NCBI GenBank assembly: GCA_947846985.1
Contig: CANTUZ010000008.1
Coordinates: 7,731,806 to 7,795,805, forward strand
Reading direction: 5' to 3'
DNA: 64,000 bases
Origin: Fratercula arctica
Taxonomy: Eukaryota > Chordata > Aves > Charadriiformes > Alcidae
Shown: positions 12,901-23,500 of the stretch, piece after piece
Layout of the letters: every line of letters starts with the position of its first letter
How positions within the stretch are numbered: position 1 is the first letter of the stretch
Position numbers and translations under genes: made by a program
Notes under the pieces: model-generated
Databases searched by the model: none
What the model was told of the DNA's origin: nothing
What the model saw: only the letters and a program-made list of their open reading frames with translations

Positions 12901-15900
12901 TGTCTAAAACCTTTTTATTCCTCTCAGTCCCTAGTGTTAAATTCTCCAGGGCGACTCTATTTTGACTGTAGGTAAGAATTCAAGTAAATAACTAGAGTTT
13001 GTAATTCCAGTAATACGAGGAGAACCAGCAGGTAGTAAGTGTTTCTTGACCTGTTGCTGGATTGTTTCATTCCATAGAAAGTAGGAAAGATGTAACTGTG
13101 AAGCGGGTTAGAAAATCTGCTGTAAATCTACAGCCACCTTCTAAGGTAGCGTATAGGGTTTGGCATAGGTATGGTACAGAGAGGTGTGCTGACAAGAAGT
13201 GGTCTGAACAGTGGTTTTGGAAGGATGATTGGAGTGAAGCCATTCTAAGAGCAGTGGTGTTTTGTACGTTTTTACATTAAAATAAAGAAGTGAGTTCCAA
13301 GACAAGTAAAGGAGCGTGGAGTCCTTCAGAGCTTGTGAAGCTTCCTGTATGAGCCGGAGTATCAGTGAGACTTCACCTAACCGGAACAAAATGGCTTTTA
13401 GATTTCACTGTCAGGCAGTATCAAATTGCTTTCATTTTCATATTGTTCTATACAAACAACCCATCTGTTTGCCGGTGAGAGCTGAATCTGGTTTTAGAAA
13501 AAGGTGTGTAATAAGGAAGTATTATGAAGTATGTTTTCCCAACCTTTATTCATTTCTTATCTGGGAAATGAGGGATGTTTTAAGAGACGGTGCCGTACCA
13601 ATCTTGCTGCAGCCAAGACTGAATATTCTTTATATTCTTTGAGGGAGTTGTTCCCTTCATAGGCTATTGACAGAATTTTTAATTCTTTTAGGTATGTGAC
13701 CAAGGAGGATGTAGCAGCAGCCTCACTTAGCAAAGCTAGCAGCAGCGGGGGCAGCGTGCGCCTCATCTCGAAAGAAAGTGGGGTTTGTCTGAAGAATGAA
13801 AATGCTTCTGTTGAACAATCAGGTCATCCCACAAAGTAAGTTTATTAATGCAAGAAGGTGATTAACCTGTTTCTCCATTTCTAAGGTAGCAAAATTATTT
13901 GCTATGAGTATTTACCTTGCTGGAGTACAGTGTTTAGATAAGAAACTTGCTGTAGTGCTAAAGAGCTATGGTTTATTCTTCTAACAAGTTAGATTACTTC
14001 TGTTGTCTGCTGATATAACTACTAATTAACTGAATCTAATTAAAAAGAAACAAGAAACTAGTTATGTGATTCAGTTAAAGAAAGAAAGAACACTAGCGCA
14101 GGCCTGCTTGTGAGGTCAACAGCAAATTGGGGACACCAAATTTTCTTCTATTCTGCCTCAAAATTTAGAAAAAGGAAGAAAAGAACATGAAAATTCTAGA
14201 CAGAAAATGCCCTTCTGAAAAATTTTATTAAAACGCAGTGTGTATCCTGCCTGGAGGTGTGCCTCGTTTAGAGTAGGAAATTGATAGGTAGCTTTGAAAG
14301 TCACATAGAGAAACCGGGATGTTTTCTTGGACTTTTTCCTTCTGTTAAAGAGGGGCTGAAACATTTTACATTTGTATGTGTGCATGCCTGACGGAAGCCA
14401 CCATTTCTTTATAAATACAGCATTATTTCAGCTAATAATTCAGTGTACCTGTGTAAATGTAGTAGGGTGTGCAAAAGAAAAATCTGTGGTATTATGAAAT
14501 TACGTTTAAATGGAAATGTAAACCAAGCAGATGATTTGCCCTGTGCAGGTATCAACCTGAGCAAGGTATTTCAACTGAAACTGGTATTTCAGAGCATAGA
14601 ATTTATCTAATAGAAATACACAGTGCTTAAATTAAAAAAAACCAACAAAAACCAACCAAATGAAAACCTATGGAACTGTTTGCTGAATACCTCCTCTATT
14701 AACTAACAGCTGTACTTTGTTCTCTGCAAACAGGTTGCTTTCAGAAAATGGAGAAGGTCCATCAGCTCTTCGTCCGGAGCAGACAGATGCTGAAGGCTCC
14801 TCTCAGTACAAAGGTTATTTGCAAGCCCTGGACAGCCGAGGGAACCCGCTCTGCCTCAGCTGTCAACAGCCAACGGCTCAGCCGGAGCTAGGCTGCCAGG
14901 CCCATGCCTGGGACACACGATTCTGCTCTCACGCCTGCCAGGAGGACTTCTCGATTCGCTCTAGTCAGAGCTACCTCAGGACTAAAGTGTTTGAAATTGA
15001 ACACGGCATTTGCCAGTTTTGTAATCAAAACGCCCAGGAGCTTTATCTCAGCATCAGAGATGCGCCCAAGAGTCAGCGTAAGAAACTTTTGGAGGATTCT
15101 TGGATGTCTCTCCTCCCCCTCGTGCAGGTAATAGTACTGGTTTTGAAGCAGTAACAGCTAGTCTGTGTAGTCCTGTCACGTAGTTCAGAGAAATCCAAAA
15201 TGTTCTTCTTACAGGTTTAAGATGGAAGGTTAACCTAGCACCAACAGAATAAGAAAAAAAACCCAACCAAACAAAAGAAATCCCAATGTCTTCTAACACA
15301 TTTTTCACCTCCAAAAGGCACAGGCCTCAGGGATGTAAATATTGCAGCTGGTTGTACCTGAAATGCACTTTATTAGTGAACTTTATGGTTACAAAACAAT
15401 TTAAGAATGGATGTAGTCTAGCAGTACTAAGTTATTCTGACTTCACAGAATGTTATGTAGGAGCTTAACAAAAGCCAGTTGTCACAGCTCCTCTCGGTAT
15501 CGCCTCAAATGCATTACAAACTACCACCGTTCTTCCATGGTCATGATTGCTGATGTGAAGGCAATGGAGCAAAGAGGAAGAACATTCCTATGTAAAGTGA
15601 TATTTTTATTCAGAAACTAAAACACCGTTTTATTTTCTGCTGCAAAGATGAAACTCTGCTTCAGAAGTTACTGCTTCTAAATTGTTTAAATAAATTCTGC
15701 AGACACCCATTGAAACTTGCAAAAGAAAGTCATTTACCATCACTTGTTGCGTGCACGAGATGAGCTGTGTTGCTTGCAGCTTTTTAAAACAAGGTGGTGC
15801 ACATTCAAAAGACGGAGATGAAAAGTCGTGCAGAGGGGGGTTTCCTACAGCCTGGAAAGTCAGCACAACTCTCTGCTGTGTCTGAGCTCCCTTTTGAAGG

Positions 15901-16896
15901 CTGACATGGGGCTTTAGCACCTCAGGCTTCTCAATGCTCGTTATTACAATTCCCTAGTCAGGGTCCACTTATTCAACCTGTTGCACATTTTTGACTTGCG
16001 TATGTTTAATATCAGCACTTGATGTTGATAAAATGCTACTGAAGGTAACTTACTGTACCCATCAAGAAAATGGAACTTTTCATTCTGTCTTTCCTTGATC
16101 CACTGCTGTGCGCTTCAGCATGCTGCAGGCTGGGTGAAAACAGGCCAACTAAAATTACAGTAGTTTGCTTGTCCTCTAGGAGTAATAAAAAAAATACGAA
16201 TGTTTACTTTCTTTCTCTTGATGAAAGTTATGAATACCTACCTCCTTGAATTATTTCCACGTTCTTACAGTAAAACATACATGTAGTTGAGAAGGAGTAT
16301 CTAATGCTTCCAATGTTGTGTCCTTCGGTACTGCAGTTGAATGAAATTATAACAAACCCGGCAGAAGGCCAGTTCTGGCAGGTAGACCACATCAAGCCCG
16401 TTTACAGTGGAGGAGGACAGTGCTCCCTGGAAAACCTTCAAACGCTGTGTACGCTCTGCCACAGAGAGGTCAGTACGGTGCAGACAGAAACCCTCGCCTT
16501 TTCCCACGTGATGCTGGTAGATGTAGGGCAGTAGAAGACCATCATTGGGTTCCTCCTCAGCCCTCTGCTCCCAGCCTCTCCATCCCACAGTGTGAAGGTG
16601 AAAGGTAGCATTGAACTGTAACCCTGCAACAGTTGCCTCAGGAATTGGGAAAATGTCACCTTAATAAACATTTGCATTTTATTATGTTGTCTACTGCAAA
16701 ATTAGATGGAACTTTAACTGTCAGCTAACGCTTTCCATCGAGCACGCTGTTGCCAAGTGACAACGCTTACTGAACAGACCTGTCTTTCCCTTCACAGAGA
16801 ACTGCAAAACAGGCCAAGGAAAGAAGCCAGATGAAGAGACGTTCCTTAGCTACAAAGTACGGCTGTGATATCACAAAATTTTTTGTGAAGATGTAA
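115..16896 (+). CDS. ZRANB3: ZRANB3, annealing helicase and endonuclease (3' part of gene, 15 exons)
   Basis: SNF2-family ATP-dependent annealing helicase and structure-specific nuclease that is recruited to stalled forks by PCNA and K63-linked polyubiquitin. Exons, all with AG/GT borders: 115-286, 680-808, 2267-2386, 3101-3220, 3731-3910, 5107-5259, 5449-5917, 6879-7082, 7739-7830, 9329-9430, 12074-12216, 13692-13835, 14734-15127, 16337-16468, 16798-16896. Every phase matches the next, and together they give 883 codons plus a TAA stop at 16894. The order of parts is: SNF2 core (end of lobe 1 and lobe 2), PIP box, NZF finger, acidic linker, substrate-recognition region, HNH domain, APIM-like tail. 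The ATPase Walker motifs and the start codon are upstream of the window. The product matches my memory of vertebrate ZRANB3 exon by exon. The gene runs tail-to-tail with RAB3GAP1. No frameshift or stop interrupts it. Confidence 0.96.
1134..1158. repeat. (GCTGCA)n short tandem repeat
   Basis: AGCAGCTGCTGCAGCTGCTGCAGC, both a tandem and self-complementary, inside a GC-rich patch of a ZRANB3 intron. Confidence 0.8.
5449..5917 (+). CDS. ZRANB3: ZRANB3 exon with PIP box and NZF zinc finger
   Basis: A single 469-nt exon carries both recruitment modules. Near its start the protein reads QHDIRSFF, an exact match to the PCNA-interacting peptide pattern Q-x-x-I-x-x-F-F. Near its end is [20 protein letters not shown], a RanBP2/NZF finger with spacing C-x2-C-x10-C-x2-C, the preceding Trp, and the Thr-Tyr pair after the second Cys that is typical of ubiquitin-binding NZFs. 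Between them lies a low-complexity Lys/Ser/Glu-rich linker with a possible nuclear signal (KKKKK around 5721). An internal GTAAGT at 5623 could act as a cryptic donor. Confidence 0.93.
6879..13835 (+). CDS. ZRANB3: ZRANB3 linker and substrate-recognition exons
   Basis: Exons 6879-7082, 7739-7830, 9329-9430, 12074-12216 and 13692-13835. The first codes for an acidic, Glu-rich, poorly conserved linker. The next three ([14 protein letters not shown], then [15 protein letters not shown], then [15 protein letters not shown]) match the substrate-recognition region needed for binding of branched DNA in the human protein. The last codes for a serine- and alanine-rich variable stretch. Intron phases alternate (1,1,0,0,2,2) but all junctions keep the frame. 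Confidence 0.9.
9431..12073 (+). other. ZRANB3: ZRANB3 intron of 2.6 kb
   Basis: Between exons 9329-9430 and 12074-12216. Several short open frames on both strands (for example 10313-10693 reverse and 11629-11934 forward) have no similarity I recognise and look like chance. No repeat family identified. Confidence 0.55.
14734..16896 (+). CDS. ZRANB3: ZRANB3 HNH endonuclease exons and C-terminal APIM-like motif
   Basis: Exons 14734-15127, 16337-16468 and 16798-16896. The first has several CxxC-type pairs (CLSC, FCSHAC, CQFC), suggesting structural zinc sites. The second contains [19 protein letters not shown] followed by CTLCH: the His, Asn and His of an HNH nuclease in the right order and spacing. 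The last codes for a basic tail ending ...[14 protein letters not shown] takes the place of the APIM PCNA-binding motif (K/R-F/Y/W-hydrophobic-hydrophobic-K/R), but with Phe where Leu/Ile/Val/Ala is usual. Stop TAA at 16894-16896. Confidence 0.92.
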
Positions 16897-17700
16897 AATG
16901 CAAGATGTATTCAGTTACATTGTAACAGAAACCGGTATAGTTACACAGTCTTCCTCATGCACATAAATCCTTGTATCATGCTGATGGTAGAGGGAAGAAT
17001 ATATGGAATTAAAACCAAGAAATCACTTTTAACACTTGATTGTCAGAGTGGCTTGAGGGAGTGCATCCAAGGTATTGATCATGGTTATGTGTTTATGACC
17101 CTGTGGTTTAAAGCTAAATTTCTGTGTGTAACCTTGATGCAATTTTGAAGCATTCCTGGTTTCCTGCTACAGCGTAAGTTATACCTGCAAGAATTTGAGG
17201 AAGTTCTCTTGAAACTTCTGTTGGTCCTACAGGGTTCAATTGTACTGGGGACACTATGGACTGAGAAGGTGTCTTAGTTTAAATTCTTTTCTTTGTTCAA
17301 ATACCAAAATTACTGGAGAAAATACAGGTTCTGACATGTATTATCACAAAATAGCATGAGTGATTTGTTGCTTCTAAAAACTGCCTACAAACCATTAATA
17401 GCAGCCTCAGGAACACACTGATCAGCCATGAAAGGCCGACTGTTGGCACTGGGCCTGACATAAGATTTTGGCATTCCACATTGCCTGTTGAAATCTGTTT
17501 TTACTTAAACCAGCTTGTATTAAAAACTTATTCATGATAAGGAACCACAAACATTACCAATTATCTCATCGAAGGTAGTTTCTGGGACATGCTAGAGTCA
17601 CATTCCCCTAATAAGATTACAGAGATGCTGGATATTTTGGACTGTTTATGTGGCTTTCTTTACGGTTACTTCAAATAAATACATTTCTCTTTTTCCTGGT
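16897..17700 (+). other. ZRANB3: ZRANB3 3' UTR (estimated end)
   Basis: Non-coding sequence after the TAA stop. The first canonical AATAAA on this strand is at 17674-17679, followed about 25 nt later by a T-rich stretch, as expected for a cleavage site. A second AATAAA at about 19134 lies beyond the RAB3GAP1 tail and would imply overlapping transcripts; I prefer the first. Confidence 0.55.
17674..17679 (+). terminator. ZRANB3: poly(A) signal AATAAA, likely for ZRANB3
   Basis: Canonical hexamer about 780 nt after the stop codon, with a downstream TGGTGA and T-run (17697-17715) resembling a GU/U-rich element. Confidence 0.5.
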
Positions 17701-18624
17701 GATTTTTTTTTTTTAATGCTTTATCTGTCTCTCCCCCACCCCTTGAATGCCATAAGGCAGCAGTAACTGCTGTTACACTACAGACCTTGTTCTGAAAGTA
17801 CATGACTGCAATTTCAAGTAAATCTAGTTAAAATAAGCTGTAAAGCTTTCTGGGTTGTCTTAATGAGAAAAACTCTTAAAAATGTTCTTTTTTCTCAGTT
17901 AAAGACAGTTAAAGACTTAAGACAAGGTAGTGTTGTGAATGCACCATTTTCTATAGTGTGAAACTAACTGGACTTTTCCAGCAAAGGCAGCTTTAGGAAA
18001 CTGCCTGAAGAAGCCTTACTTGATGTTTGTGTTCTTTCTCCAAGTGATTACAGGAATCAGCTCTTCAGCAGTTTAAAAGACCAACTAAGAATAGCCTCAT
18101 AACTAACTGAGGGGTTTTCAAGTTTATACAGCCTTTAGTGTAAAATTTCGTGAAGACAGCATGTCAGGAGAGGAGGAAACCAAGAGTATCAGGGAAGATG
18201 TGTAAGTTAAAGATGACTTATTCAGTAATTATTCTAGTGCTTTTTTTTTTTTAAAGGAGCTAGGCAGTTAAACAGCAGCTAAATTAGTCTTTTTTTTATC
18301 AGAGGAATTTGCCTCAGGTGAAAAACAGCCTCAAGAACAAATTCTGTAACAAAATTTTCTCTGAAGAAAATTACTGCTTCTTTATCCTGAAAACTGTATT
18401 TCTACTTGATACAGCTTTATCTGAGGGAAACATTCTCACCCCTGGCCCCTCCAAGAAGTTTTAGGGTAACACCTGGGCCCCTACTACCTGAAACAGAACT
18501 TAACTTTCTATATCTATGTAGTCAGAATCTCATAAATGATGCTTTTCCTGGGTCAAAACATGCAAGGATGACATTTAAAAAGCATTTTGACAAAACCATC
18601 GCTAGTACCTGAAGAAGTCAGAAA

Positions 18625-19670
18625 GCCAATAAGAAGTTCAGATTTATTGAATAATGTCAACAATACTGTAGCTGTTTTTACATTTTATTTTGTAAAGTAA
18701 CGCTGATCTTTTGCTCATTCTCACTAAAACCCACAAAGATGACTGTAGAAGCAACATTGGCACGTAGAGGTCGTAGTGTTTGCATGAATAGCCAGTGGGG
18801 TTAGTTTACAGCAGGCGACAGAATTGTTTCACCATATCAGACCAAAGCCTCACTATGCATTTGAACGCTCTCTGTAAATACCAGCAAGCTGCTTACGGTG
18901 AAACACCTCTATACACGTCATTTACACACAGCTTTGGCCCTTGCATGCAGGGAAGGATATGAAGTCTCCAAAACCGTCAGCAATCCACTTAAGGCTAGCA
19001 GGCTTACCCTCCCGTTACAGCCCCAAATCTCTTTGTTTCTGTTTGGCAGAAGTGTCCAAGATAAGATCCTTTTGGATAACTGCTGCAAATGCTAGGAAAG
19101 TTTAGCATCAACTAGAATGCACTGTATACTTTAAATAAAGTTAAGGATGTTTTAGAAGTATTTGCAACTTAGCAATTAATCAAAAAATACTGGGCTAAAT
19201 ATTTATGATTGGCAATAAATACAAATTACTCTTTGCACATCAATTTGTAGGCTACTGTCACTTGATAAAGTCTAATTAAGTACTTTCATTGAAGAACTTT
19301 AAGCACATTCTGCATGAATTTCAACATGAAGCATTTGCACACAGCCCATTCATGTCCGTTATTAAACAAGCTAATGCAGAAAAAGTAAAAAAAAAAAAAG
19401 TGCTCCCTTTGGACAGAGAGGAGATCGCTAAACTTTCTTCCCCAAAGATCCGATTAAAACTACTCGTGGAGCCAAACCTCCAAGTTAGAGTTGCTACAGG
19501 CATCCTTCCCGGCTGTCAGTTCAGCTCTCCATTGGGAATATGACACTCCATCACTAATGACAATCATATTCTCTCTTCGCCACAAGCCAGTCCATCTGTG
19601 TTAACTTCCCCAAAGGAAAATGAATAGCACGCTACTTGTGGAGACACACAAGATAATGCAGCTGGTTACA
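18625..19670 (-). other. RAB3GAP1: RAB3GAP1 3' UTR (estimated end)
   Basis: About 1 kb of AT-rich non-coding sequence after the TGA stop. Two AATAAA hexamers on this strand sit at 18689-18684 and 18648-18643, which places the end near 18.62 kb. That leaves about 0.9 kb between the ends of RAB3GAP1 and ZRANB3. Confidence 0.55.
18643..18689 (-). terminator. RAB3GAP1: paired poly(A) signals for RAB3GAP1
   Basis: Reverse-strand AATAAA at 18689-18684 and again at 18648-18643, 40 nt apart, in the expected region of the 3' UTR. Confidence 0.5.
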
Positions 19671-20498
19671 TCAGAAGAACGTTGTATCTGCTGAAAAGGC
19701 ACCTGCAAGTCGAAAGTCTTCCTTGGTCAGCACGCTGTACATGCGCTGGGGCAAGGGCTTGGAGTAAGGAGCCGGGCGGGGGACAGTTGTGCGCAAAATC
19801 ACCTCGCGACCTGTGGGCGGTGGGAAATCGGAAACGGCCCCTGCGTTGAGTCTTCGTTCCTCTGACGAACCTGATCTCCTCAGTTCTTCATCAAGTGGAG
19901 GCACTGCAGAGACCTTAAATAAGAGCAGAGGTATAATGGCAGGGCAAGCTGTTTCTTAAGATTAGGATTCAGAAAACACTTCTTAAGAGGAACAGAGCAA
20001 GATTAGAAATGGTAAACGCATCAAAAGGCTTCATGTGTACACAGAGCAAGACACTAATGGGATGTCAAGAAATAAGCTGTGCACAATCAAATGGAAGAAC
20101 CTTCATGTGTGGATGGTGAAGCTCAGCCTAGATTCAGGTCCTGATTTTCTGGCTGTGGGAAGCGAGGGCTTTGAGCAGACGAAATGCCCTTTGCAAGCAG
20201 GGCTCTCCCCTCAGCTCGCCTGGCCCTCAAGGCCAAGCCAGCCTCCTTTTACAAATAACCAGTGCCACTCCTGGAGTCTTCACAAAAAGTCACCTGCCTT
20301 TTCAAACTCAAAATACTAACTCGATACATGCTTTTCATGGCCAAAGAGAGTCTTGCTGAAATGACGTTGCAGAGCAAGGGAGACGCCGTGCAATCTCCAT
20401 CAACGCTCATTGCCTCAAAGGCAGTAAGCAGCAACACTAAAATCTGCACACTGGAAGAAGGGCTGGCATGCGCCCATCAGCCCAGTAAGCACTCCCTA

Positions 20499-20534
<36 letters not shown>

Positions 20535-23500
20535 TATCCCAGTACCCTAATAGGGTCCTAATTTAAGTGTACACAACTCGAGGTGTGGCAGAACCCACCA
20601 GACAACCCTCATGGCCCCACTCAGCTGCCCCACTGCTCCCACCCCTCTCCCCCAGACACTCCCCAGGAGCGGGGACCCGCCCCCACTTGTCTCCACAGCC
20701 CGTGCCACAGGAGAAGTCAGCAGGGACAAGTTCCGCTTGTTCCCACAAAAGCAGTTCTAGAAAACCAACAGAGAGGGAGCTCCCTGTGCTACACTTCACA
20801 CAGTTACCCCAGTTCTTCCCCAAACCTCTCTGTATCTGTCGAAAACATTCAGCAGTGTCAGTAAGTTCTGGTACCTAGGACTGTGACATTAAGGTACTGT
20901 CCATCTCTACTTAACCCCCCAAATGCCTGGCTGTTCAGTGCACAAAACACAGTGATGGCAACGGAGAAGAATACAAAGGCAAGGCCACAAGGCAAGGCAT
21001 CAGAAAGTGTTAATATTCCCTTTAAGAAGTGGGTTTTGTTTGATTTGGTTTGGTTTTTGTTTTTATAAAGATTTCTCTCTCTTTTCATGACCCGTTAGGC
21101 TCTAAAAAGAAAGTCTGTGAATGAGGAAAAACCATTCTGGAAACACAAAATTGTTTTTATGCTTAATATGCAAACAACAGATTAAAACTAAATCAGGCTG
21201 CTGTCCTCTATCTACCAAAAGGTTCAAGTCTATGCAGCTAGGGAAGATGAGTGGGAAACGAGGGACAAAGTTGGTTACCTCATCAGAAGATTCAGTCAGC
21301 TTGGAAAGGGATGAGAAAAGAACCAGTGATGAAAGATAGAAACAAAGGCAAGTCAGAGGTGACTTACAAGAGGTTAGAAGGAGAGACTGTAGGTTTACGA
21401 GACATCATGCACTCTAATCCCAAGAACATGCATTTGCTATCATAAAGCTTCCTGAGAAAGTTTGAGAAGATAACGACACATTTTACACAACTCGGAGAGG
21501 AGTCCAGGTTCAAAAGGTAACAAACAAGGGAGTCATTCAACTTCTATTAACCGAACAGCTTGCTACTGAAATAATTCACGGTAGATAAACACAAGGGGGT
21601 TTTTTTGCAGCAAGTTAGCTCCTGTCCCACTAAGAAGTCTTAATTAACAGTGACCAGCTCCTAGTGGGAAGTGTCTGTAACCTACCTTTAGTTACTGATG
21701 TTTCAAAAGAAAGAAAACCCTAGAAGTTTACATACATCTTTATCGAACATTAACCCCAGAAACTCTTACTCAGCTTTAAAAACATAACTATGCGATATTA
21801 AAAAGGCAAGGGCACAACCTCAGGCTTTACAGGGAAGTCTGTAAGTAAGGCTGCTTGACATGTTGAGATTTGCAACCAGATTTTCCCTAGAGACTAGAAG
21901 GACAAAATAAGTGTTCTGGTTTTCATTTCCCAGAATAACCATGGTCTGTTTTCAGAATGGTCCTTTTTATGCCGAGATGCAAAATACAGATTATTATAAA
22001 AGCATCCATAACTTAAAATTGTTTAATACCCAATCACAACATTTTTATAGCAATGATTTCCAAATGGGATTTCAGGCTCCAAGATGTCTGCAATACTATG
22101 CTACCTTGTTATTACCACTGTCGTTAAGTTTTAGTTAGATAATTTGATGCTATGAACGGGTGTAATTCTGACAGAAACTGAAGGCTGACTGCAGTCTAAA
22201 AAGCCTGGAAATCAATACTTTAAGGCTAATTATTACAAAGACTGCTTAAGAGAAAAAGGGAATATTTATACCAATACAGACTGGGGAAGGGTTTCCAGAA
22301 AATACATACAACACCAGCAATAAGTAGACTGAATGTAGAGTTGTACTGGAAAAGAACTGAAACCTCCTCAGCACACTAGTTTCCATAGAAGAAATCTCAA
22401 GTATTTCAAGTATAAGCCCCAGTCCAAAAAGTTACTCCTCTGAAGTATTTAATATTATGATGTGTTTCTCTACATTCCTATGTGAAACAACACACTTGAC
22501 TGTTCTTGCAGCGATGTTGCACATACTGTGTAACTTGAATGAAGCAGAAATTTGTGCCGTAATAGCGCTACTGATGTTAGCATCTGAAGTAAATCAAACA
22601 TTAACAGCACCTCTATCTGCCTATCTACCCAGCTGGCTTTAATTGTTTAACATCTCAGGTCACTTACTCTTCCTTCATTTTGCAAGTTTCTATTATTGCC
22701 AAAATCATGTTAAACCTCACAAAGAAAAACTTCAAGCACATTTATGACAATACATGCATATATGCAGACAATAAACTGCCATCATATGATAAGTCATTGC
22801 CTTATATTGCTTAAATTAGAATTGTCTGCAAAGCAATCAAGAGCTTGCTCTTACCCTCTGAGCATTCACGAACAGCTTGTGAATAATGCTACCAGCTGGT
22901 CCTCTTCCTGCACCAATAACTGACACCTCTGGCTGGTCCAGGAGACAGTTTACGAATCTGGTGGTACAAATTATTGAAAAGGAAAAAGGAATGTTTAATT
23001 CTCAGCTGTATCCAGTTTGCTAATCTAAAACCAGAATTGTTTCCTGTGACGAGGTCTTCACCTCACATCATTTGCACAGAGCAAGAACTGGCAGACACTC
23101 TCAAGAGTTCTCCGTTCTAAGTTTAAGGAAACAGTTTAAACAGTTTAAAGTTTAACAAACCCTGACATTTTCAGCATCCCACTCAAACGCCATCATCACC
23201 TTTTCATCCCTTTACTCCTTTCCCTCAACCCTAAAGACTAACGGCCCCTTAGCCTTCAGTTGTTCCCTCCTACCTTGTTGCTTGCTTTCATGCTAATACA
23301 AGCAGCTGTTCTTTCACACATAACGTAGGTCAAAACTAAGCTGGACACAGCAGCCTCCCACATAAGGTGAGGAAAGGCAGGATTATACAGCTCCTTGTGT
23401 TGCAACTCCAGCAGCAGGGCCAATTAACACCTAGGTTGCAATTCAGCCTCTGAAAGGATTACTTCTCTCAAATAACTATAAAGGGAAGCCAGGCTCCTAA

